A DNA stretch of 64,000 bases from Caryophanales bacterium (GTDB taxonomy: Bacteria > Bacillota > Bacilli > Exiguobacteriales > Exiguobacteriaceae). The notes below the pieces were generated by a model. It ran no database searches. It was not told the origin of the DNA and was given only the letters and a program-made list of their open reading frames with translations. A program made the translations under genes and the position numbers. Positions 59,809-64,000 of this stretch are shown here, piece by piece; within the stretch, counting starts at the first letter, position 1; every line of letters starts with the position of its first letter. Location: NCBI GenBank assembly GCA_902363455.1, contig CABJAC010000001.1, positions 248,001-312,000 on the forward strand. The letters run 5' to 3'.

Positions 59809-61944
59809 TTATTCTTCACTCTGTTCCAACACATCATTTTTTTCGGAAGGCGGACCAAACAGTTGCACCGCAACACGTTCACTGGCGGTTCCATCATCTA
59901 AACTACAGAACTGATTTAGGAAACGATCGTATTTTTCATCATATAGAGCCGATTTCACATCAATTTGTTCGATGTAATCAATCACTTGATTCGTTTCTTT
60001 TAAAAGTGGACCAGGAACAACCTGCTCAAAGTCAAAGTAGAAACCACGTAATGTCGAGGCATATTTTTCCAAATCATACGTGAAGAAGATCATTGGACGC
60101 TTCAAGTGAGCGTAATCAAAGAAGACGGAAGAATAATCGGTAATCAACACATCGCTGATTAAATAAAGTTCAGCAATGTCCCCGTACGACGAAACATCGT
60201 AAGCAAATCCGGCAAAATTCTGAATGTCCATGTTTTGGGCGATGAGATAATGCATCCGAAGAAGGACGACATACTCGTCACCGAGTCGTTCTTGCATCTG
60301 TTTTAGATCCAGTTGAAGATCAAAACGATACTGTCCACGGGCGATGAATTCGTCATCGCGCCAAGTCGGAGCATAGAGCACGACTTTTTTATCGAGCGGT
60401 AGATCCAGTTTTGTTTTGATTTCACTGATTAAGCCGTCTTGATTATCTGTGTACAGTAAATCATTTCGTGGATAACCGGTTTCAAGTAATTCGTTTTGGA
60501 AACCGAAGGCGCTGGCAAAGATATCGCTCGAATAAGGATTTGGCGAAATCAGATAGTTCCACTCCTGCGCTTGATTGTAGAAATTCCGTTTGTATCGGAT
60601 GGCATTGGTTCCTGCCATATGGACTTCTTCCATATCGAGACCCAGTCGTTTTAATGGTGTACCGTGCCAAGTTTGAAGATAAATCGTTTCTTCGCGTTTG
60701 CTCAAACTGACGGGCTGTCGTGTATTGAAGATCCAATATTTCGCACGTGCCATAGCTTGATAATAAGCCAAACTGTTTTTTAACACCCAGTTCGGACAGG
60801 CTTCTTTTACATCTTCTGTCGGTTCTTGAGCAAAAATCCAGACAAGATCCAGATGCGGATAATTTTTTTGCATATAAAGATACAAGGCTTTTGGATTATC
60901 TGAATAACTGCGTCCTAAGAAACTTTCGAATAACACGAGATTTTCTTTCACAGGGAGTTTTTGGAAAGCACGATAGAGCATCAGACCGTTCTTAATTTTT
61001 TTACGTTTGACCGAGCTGACGAAACGTTTTGCTTGAACACCTCTAATGTACAGTTGGAACAAGGTGAATGATCCGGTTGACCACGCCTTTAAATATTTAC
61101 TCTTCGCTTTCGTTTGCTTCAGGTCACGGGCGACATAATTAAAAATGATTTTTTGTTGTTGCAGATCACCTTTTTCTAACAAACTGCGTCCGCGTTTCGA
61201 GATAAAGCGTTTGTACCACGTATTTAGAAACGATTGTACAGAATCATCTGTCGTATCCGCTGAAAGAATACCAAATATACGTGAGCTGTCTGCCAGTGTT
61301 TGCACATCCCGTAATTGATACAAGGACTGTCCTTCGAGAGGAGTACTTCGCGAATTTCTGCCGTACACCACGTAATTAACAGAAGTGAAATTCGTTAATT
61401 GCGAAATGACGGTATGGGCGATGACCGTGTCTGAAAACCAAGTAGTCTGGAAAAGAGAAAGATCCAACAATAACGATTTTTTTATCATCCATCCATGGAT
61501 GCTCGTTAAGTGGTTGGCGTTAAATTTTGAGCGTGTATAGAAAAAGTAGCGGTCGTCTTCAATCGGCATAAACCATTTCTGTTTATTGTAGACCGGAGAC
61601 ACTTTTCCGATGATGACTTCACCGTTTGTTTTTTCAGCCGCCTTTAAGAAGGTGTACAGGGCACGGGGAGACAATACATCGTCGCTGTCTAAAAAGATGA
61701 TATATTCTCCTGTTGCCTGAAGTAAGCCGGTATGACGTGCGCTATGCACACCTTGATGGGCTTGCTCGACGACTTTAATTTGTGGGAAATTGGCTTGAAG
61801 GTCTTGACTGTAATTACTTGCACCGTCAAACACGACGATGATTTCAACAGGTGATTCAACCGATTGTTCGATGACGGATTGAATCGCGGCATTCACTTGT
61901 GATTCGGTTTGATAAACTGGAATGATGACACTAATGGAATTCAT
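59809..61944 (-). CDS. Bifunctional glycosyltransferase 2 / CDP-glycerol glycerophosphotransferase (TagF-like) fusion
   Basis: 711 aa. Residues about 1-240: GT2 domain with SVIIPVYQTESQVNAAIQ, EIIVVFDGASN and the DxD-type FLDSDDVLSP. Residues about 330-690: a TagF-type domain with NLVLFESFLGRSYSDNPKAL, the conserved HGTPLK in QTWHGTPLKRLG, YAPTWRD, and TDYSSVFFDYA. This layout makes wall teichoic acid or a related glycosylated glycerol-phosphate polymer. The gene stands alone, apart from any tag operon; the C-terminus is acidic (SEKNDVLEQSEE). Probably peripheral on the cytoplasmic face. Family firm, polymer unknown. Confidence 0.88.
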   Translation of the reverse strand: MNSISVIIPVYQTESQVNAAIQSVIEQSVESPVEIIVVFDGASNYSQDLQANFPQIKVVEQAHQGVHSARHTGLLQATGEYIIFLDSDDVLSPRALYTFLKAAEKTNGEVIIGKVSPVYNKQKWFMPIEDDRYFFYTRSKFNANHLTSIHGWMIKKSLLLDLSLFQTTWFSDTVIAHTVISQLTNFTSVNYVVYGRNSRSTPLEGQSLYQLRDVQTLADSSRIFGILSADTTDDSVQSFLNTWYKRFISKRGRSLLEKGDLQQQKIIFNYVARDLKQTKAKSKYLKAWSTGSFTLFQLYIRGVQAKRFVSSVKRKKIKNGLMLYRAFQKLPVKENLVLFESFLGRSYSDNPKALYLYMQKNYPHLDLVWIFAQEPTEDVKEACPNWVLKNSLAYYQAMARAKYWIFNTRQPVSLSKREETIYLQTWHGTPLKRLGLDMEEVHMAGTNAIRYKRNFYNQAQEWNYLISPNPYSSDIFASAFGFQNELLETGYPRNDLLYTDNQDGLISEIKTKLDLPLDKKVVLYAPTWRDDEFIARGQYRFDLQLDLKQMQERLGDEYVVLLRMHYLIAQNMDIQNFAGFAYDVSSYGDIAELYLISDVLITDYSSVFFDYAHLKRPMIFFTYDLEKYASTLRGFYFDFEQVVPGPLLKETNQVIDYIEQIDVKSALYDEKYDRFLNQFCSLDDGTASERVAVQLFGPPSEKNDVLEQSEE

Positions 61945-62014
61945 GAAAATGCTCCTTTTTTTAAAGACTATTCTTAAAAAGTACCATAAATAACCGAGTA
62001 TGTGCAGAAATCAC

Positions 62015-63172
62015 TTAAAAACGATGACTCTGTCTGTAGTGTGTAGGTGTTTCTCCTGTCGTTTGTTTAAAAGCCTGACTAAAATGGCTTTGACTTGAAA
62101 AGTGCAGCTTATTTGAAATCGTCAATAAAGAATCATCGGTGGAGCGCAATAATCGTTTTGCTTCGCGAATGCGTTCCCGAATGACATATCGAGCGAGCGG
62201 CAATCCGGTTTCCTCTTTAAACAGAACGGACAGATAGTTTGAGGAAACATGGATGGCTTGACTGATTGAAGATACCGAAAGCGCTTCATACAGATGTTGT
62301 TGAATATAACGAATCGCAGCTAGAACATGCGGCGAATGCCGCAGTTCCTGCACTTCTTTAACAGCTTCTGCAAAGCTGACTGTAATCTTCACATGACGGT
62401 TCCGCAGTTCTGAAATGCTGGTCGCGGCTTCGATCGACTCAATCATCCGGTCGCTGAGCATAAAGGCTTCATCGGGTTCGAGACCGCCTCTAATCGCGGC
62501 ACGAGCACTTAACAAGACTGTACCGAGCAACAGATTTTTTTCGGCACGCAACGGTTGATGGCGCGCCAAGGATCCAAATTCTCCGTAGGCCGGGAGAGAA
62601 TAAGTTGTTGCCAGACGTTCGCTTTGTCCGGAAGAAATCCATTCGATAATCTGTTGTTCCCGTTCCCAAGCCTTCATGTAGGCGGTCGCAGCGGTATGCG
62701 GCGGAACGTCAGCAACGATTTGAACTTCCGGATGCTGACTTTCAGATTCGGTCTGAATATCTTGTGCAGCCAGTTGTTCCCCCGTTAATAACCGGTAAAG
62801 GAAATGCGCACAATGCATCAATCGATTTTCTGTCGTACGTGTTAAGACTTTATAGAAATCATGAAAGGTTTTGTCCTGAATGTGTGCACGAAACAGGGCC
62901 GATTGTAACAAAACAGGACCGATTCGGTACTGTCCTTGATTCAGAACAGGCATGAATAAGTAGGCTGTGCCATCGTTTAGTGTGTACAACAATGGTTTGG
63001 TCTTGACGTCAGGCCATGTCTGTTCGATTGTCAGCTGACTCGGATGAACGGGTGGGACAGGGCGAATGTCCAATGATTCGCCGGTCGATGACTGATACGA
63101 TACGAAAAATCCGGTCGTCCCGTACAAATTTTCTGCAATTTGAATTAAATCTTCTTCTCGTAAGGATGTCAC
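62015..63172 (-). CDS. AraC-family transcriptional regulator with unknown N-terminal sensing region
   Basis: 385 aa. C-terminal two-HTH AraC domain at about 280-383: AIRYIQQHLYEALSVSSISQ, IHVSSNYLSVLFKEETGLPL, ISNKLHFSSQSHFSQAFKQ and TGETPTHYRQ. The N-terminal about 270 residues include a region that looks like a GAF/PocR-like sensor (TTGFFVSYQSSTGESLDI, YLFMPVLNQGQYRIGPVLL), not identified. No receiver Asp is evident, so it is probably a ligand-responsive one-component regulator. Monocistronic. Target not evident. Confidence 0.88.
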   Translation of the reverse strand: MTSLREEDLIQIAENLYGTTGFFVSYQSSTGESLDIRPVPPVHPSQLTIEQTWPDVKTKPLLYTLNDGTAYLFMPVLNQGQYRIGPVLLQSALFRAHIQDKTFHDFYKVLTRTTENRLMHCAHFLYRLLTGEQLAAQDIQTESESQHPEVQIVADVPPHTAATAYMKAWEREQQIIEWISSGQSERLATTYSLPAYGEFGSLARHQPLRAEKNLLLGTVLLSARAAIRGGLEPDEAFMLSDRMIESIEAATSISELRNRHVKITVSFAEAVKEVQELRHSPHVLAAIRYIQQHLYEALSVSSISQAIHVSSNYLSVLFKEETGLPLARYVIRERIREAKRLLRSTDDSLLTISNKLHFSSQSHFSQAFKQTTGETPTHYRQSHRF

Positions 63173-63278
63173 GAAAATTCCTCCTTCCTCACCAATCGTG
63201 TTGTATACAGTTTACGTCGTGAGTACTGGGTTGTATAGCCGGAATCGCTGTCCGTCACATGCTGCAGAACAGCAGGAA

Positions 63279-63332
63279 ACGAAAAAAGACATCAACACCT
63301 TATGATAACGAAGGTGGTTGATGTCTTTTCGT
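63279..63332 (-). terminator. Terminator of the chemotaxis receptor gene
   Basis: ACGAAAA.AGACATCAACACCTT pairs with AAGGTGGTTGATGTCTTTTCGT around ATGATAACG; read leftwards a T-rich tract follows. Confidence 0.88.
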
Positions 63333-63341
63333 GTTAAACGA

Positions 63342-64000
63342 TTAACGGATCGTAGAATCTTCTCCAGAAAGAGCGTCTGATTCTTCCGGTAAATGTTCCT
63401 CGGCGGAATCAGAAATCATGAGTTCTTCTTCATTCAAAGAAGAGACTGCTGCTTCGTCGTAAGAACTATTTTCTTCAGTCTGTTCGAACATTTCTGCGGG
63501 GGTATCTTCTTCCTCATCCATCGCGTCGTCTACTTGGAAGCCGAATGTTAAGGCGTGCAGTTCAGTTGCGATTTGTGCGAGGTGCGCAGCAGCTGTCGTG
63601 ACAGCTTCAATCGTCGCATTCGTTTCTTGAATACTTGCAGCACTCGTCTCGATCCCGGCTGCATTTTCTTCCGTCAAGGCAAGGATGGTTCCCATAGCAT
63701 CGGAAACATCTTCTGTTGCCGTCGTCAAGGCGCTGATATCTCCCGTCAATGATTCTGTCCGTTTCGAGACGTGCTGGACGGATCCGGCAATTTGTTCAAA
63801 ATCCGTCCCAGTCGTTTTGACCGATTCAAGAGAAACTTTTAAGTCACTCATGACGCCATTCATTGCGCCCATCGCTGTCTGGGTTTCTTGTTGAATGTTA
63901 CCGAGTAATTGCTTGATTTGTTTAGCCGATTGGTCACTCTCTTCCGCGAGTTTTCGGACTTCGCTGGCGACGACGGCAAAACCGCGGCCTTGTTCACCGA
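63342..64000 (-). CDS. Methyl-accepting chemotaxis protein, C-terminal part (5' end off window)
   Basis: The frame runs in from the right edge and starts with GEQGRGFAVVASEVRKLAEE, the invariant hairpin tip of chemoreceptor signalling domains that binds CheA and CheW. The helical return arm follows (SDQSAKQIKQLLGNIQQET, MGTILALTEENAAGIETSA). The last about 65 residues are unusual: strongly acidic (VDDAMDEEEDTPAEMFEQT, then SSLNEEELMISDSAEEHLPE), without the CheR/CheB docking pentapeptide. No sensor domain is visible because the gene starts beyond the window. Terminator at 63279-63332. Confidence 0.92.
   Translation of the reverse strand, partial: GEQGRGFAVVASEVRKLAEESDQSAKQIKQLLGNIQQETQTAMGAMNGVMSDLKVSLESVKTTGTDFEQIAGSVQHVSKRTESLTGDISALTTATEDVSDAMGTILALTEENAAGIETSAASIQETNATIEAVTTAAAHLAQIATELHALTFGFQVDDAMDEEEDTPAEMFEQTEENSSYDEAAVSSLNEEELMISDSAEEHLPEESDALSGEDSTIR

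Noticed and set aside
1..64000. CRISPR array, prophage, complete IS element, tRNA or rRNA genes
   Set aside because: No regularly spaced repeats, integrase, transposase body or RNA gene signature was found; this is by eye only.

Overview
The window reads as a chromosomal segment of a low-to-moderate GC member of the Bacillota, class Bacilli. Shine-Dalgarno sequences are strong (AAGGAGG type), TTG and GTG starts are common, and there are Gram-positive lipoproteins, a c-di-AMP riboswitch, an S-box, cre-like CcpA sites, a TagF-type transferase and proteins typical of the Bacillus group (YktB, YqkB, YneR, DegV). The gene content and base composition fit Exiguobacterium or a near relative; this is inference from memory of those genomes, not a database match. 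No rRNA, tRNA, CRISPR array, intact IS element or prophage was seen.

Layout. 1-3.1 kb: an unrecognised lipoprotein (cut by the left edge), a zinc-ribbon membrane protein, a structured inverted repeat that may be an IS200/IS605-type remnant, a hypothetical gene, glutathione peroxidase and a small membrane protein. 3.2-9.1 kb: a high-affinity potassium uptake operon (micro-ORF, kdpF, kdpA, kdpB, kdpC, truncated kdpD) behind a promoter, a c-di-AMP riboswitch and a terminator. 9.1-19.7 kb: cell-surface and secreted functions (SH3-repeat autolysin, extracellular nuclease, CAP-domain protein) plus YyaL, with a 0.7 kb gene-free stretch that looks like a promoter, a structured RNA of about 400 nt and a terminator. 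19.9-23.9 kb: S-box-controlled methionine importer metNIQ and an aminotransferase. 24-30.7 kb: alpha-glucosidase, MBL hydrolase, SMP-30 and YceI proteins, a secreted NAGPA-type protein and a CstR-like repressor. 31-36.8 kb: ECF sigma and anti-sigma pair, an MHYT-GGDEF-EAL protein, YqkB, a TspO relative and DegV. 36.9-41.3 kb: regulator plus potABCD polyamine importer. 41.4-48.8 kb: secreted protein, YktB, a diguanylate cyclase with an I-site, an HNH-repeat protein, an OppA-like binding protein, Bcp and a lipoprotein. 48.9-53.8 kb: YneR, rocA, putP (glutamate/proline use) and mntH. 53.9-59.7 kb: gatCAB, dgkB and an RlmD-type methyltransferase. 59.8-64 kb: a GT2/TagF fusion, an AraC-type regulator and the C-terminal part of a chemotaxis receptor.

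How genes work together. The kdp operon appears to be controlled by c-di-AMP at the RNA level. Its KdpD has only the N-terminal KdpD and Usp domains and no histidine kinase, and no KdpE is present. metNIQ is controlled by SAM. rocA and the nuclease each have a cre-like box. rocA and putP, next to each other, would supply glutamate from imported proline, but no proline dehydrogenase lies here. Two c-di-GMP proteins lie about 8 kb apart: one probably makes the signal and has an I-site, the other probably degrades it.

Limits: family calls come from motifs and overall similarity judged by eye. Promoters, operators and RNA candidates were found by reading consensus and base pairing, without covariance models or searches.
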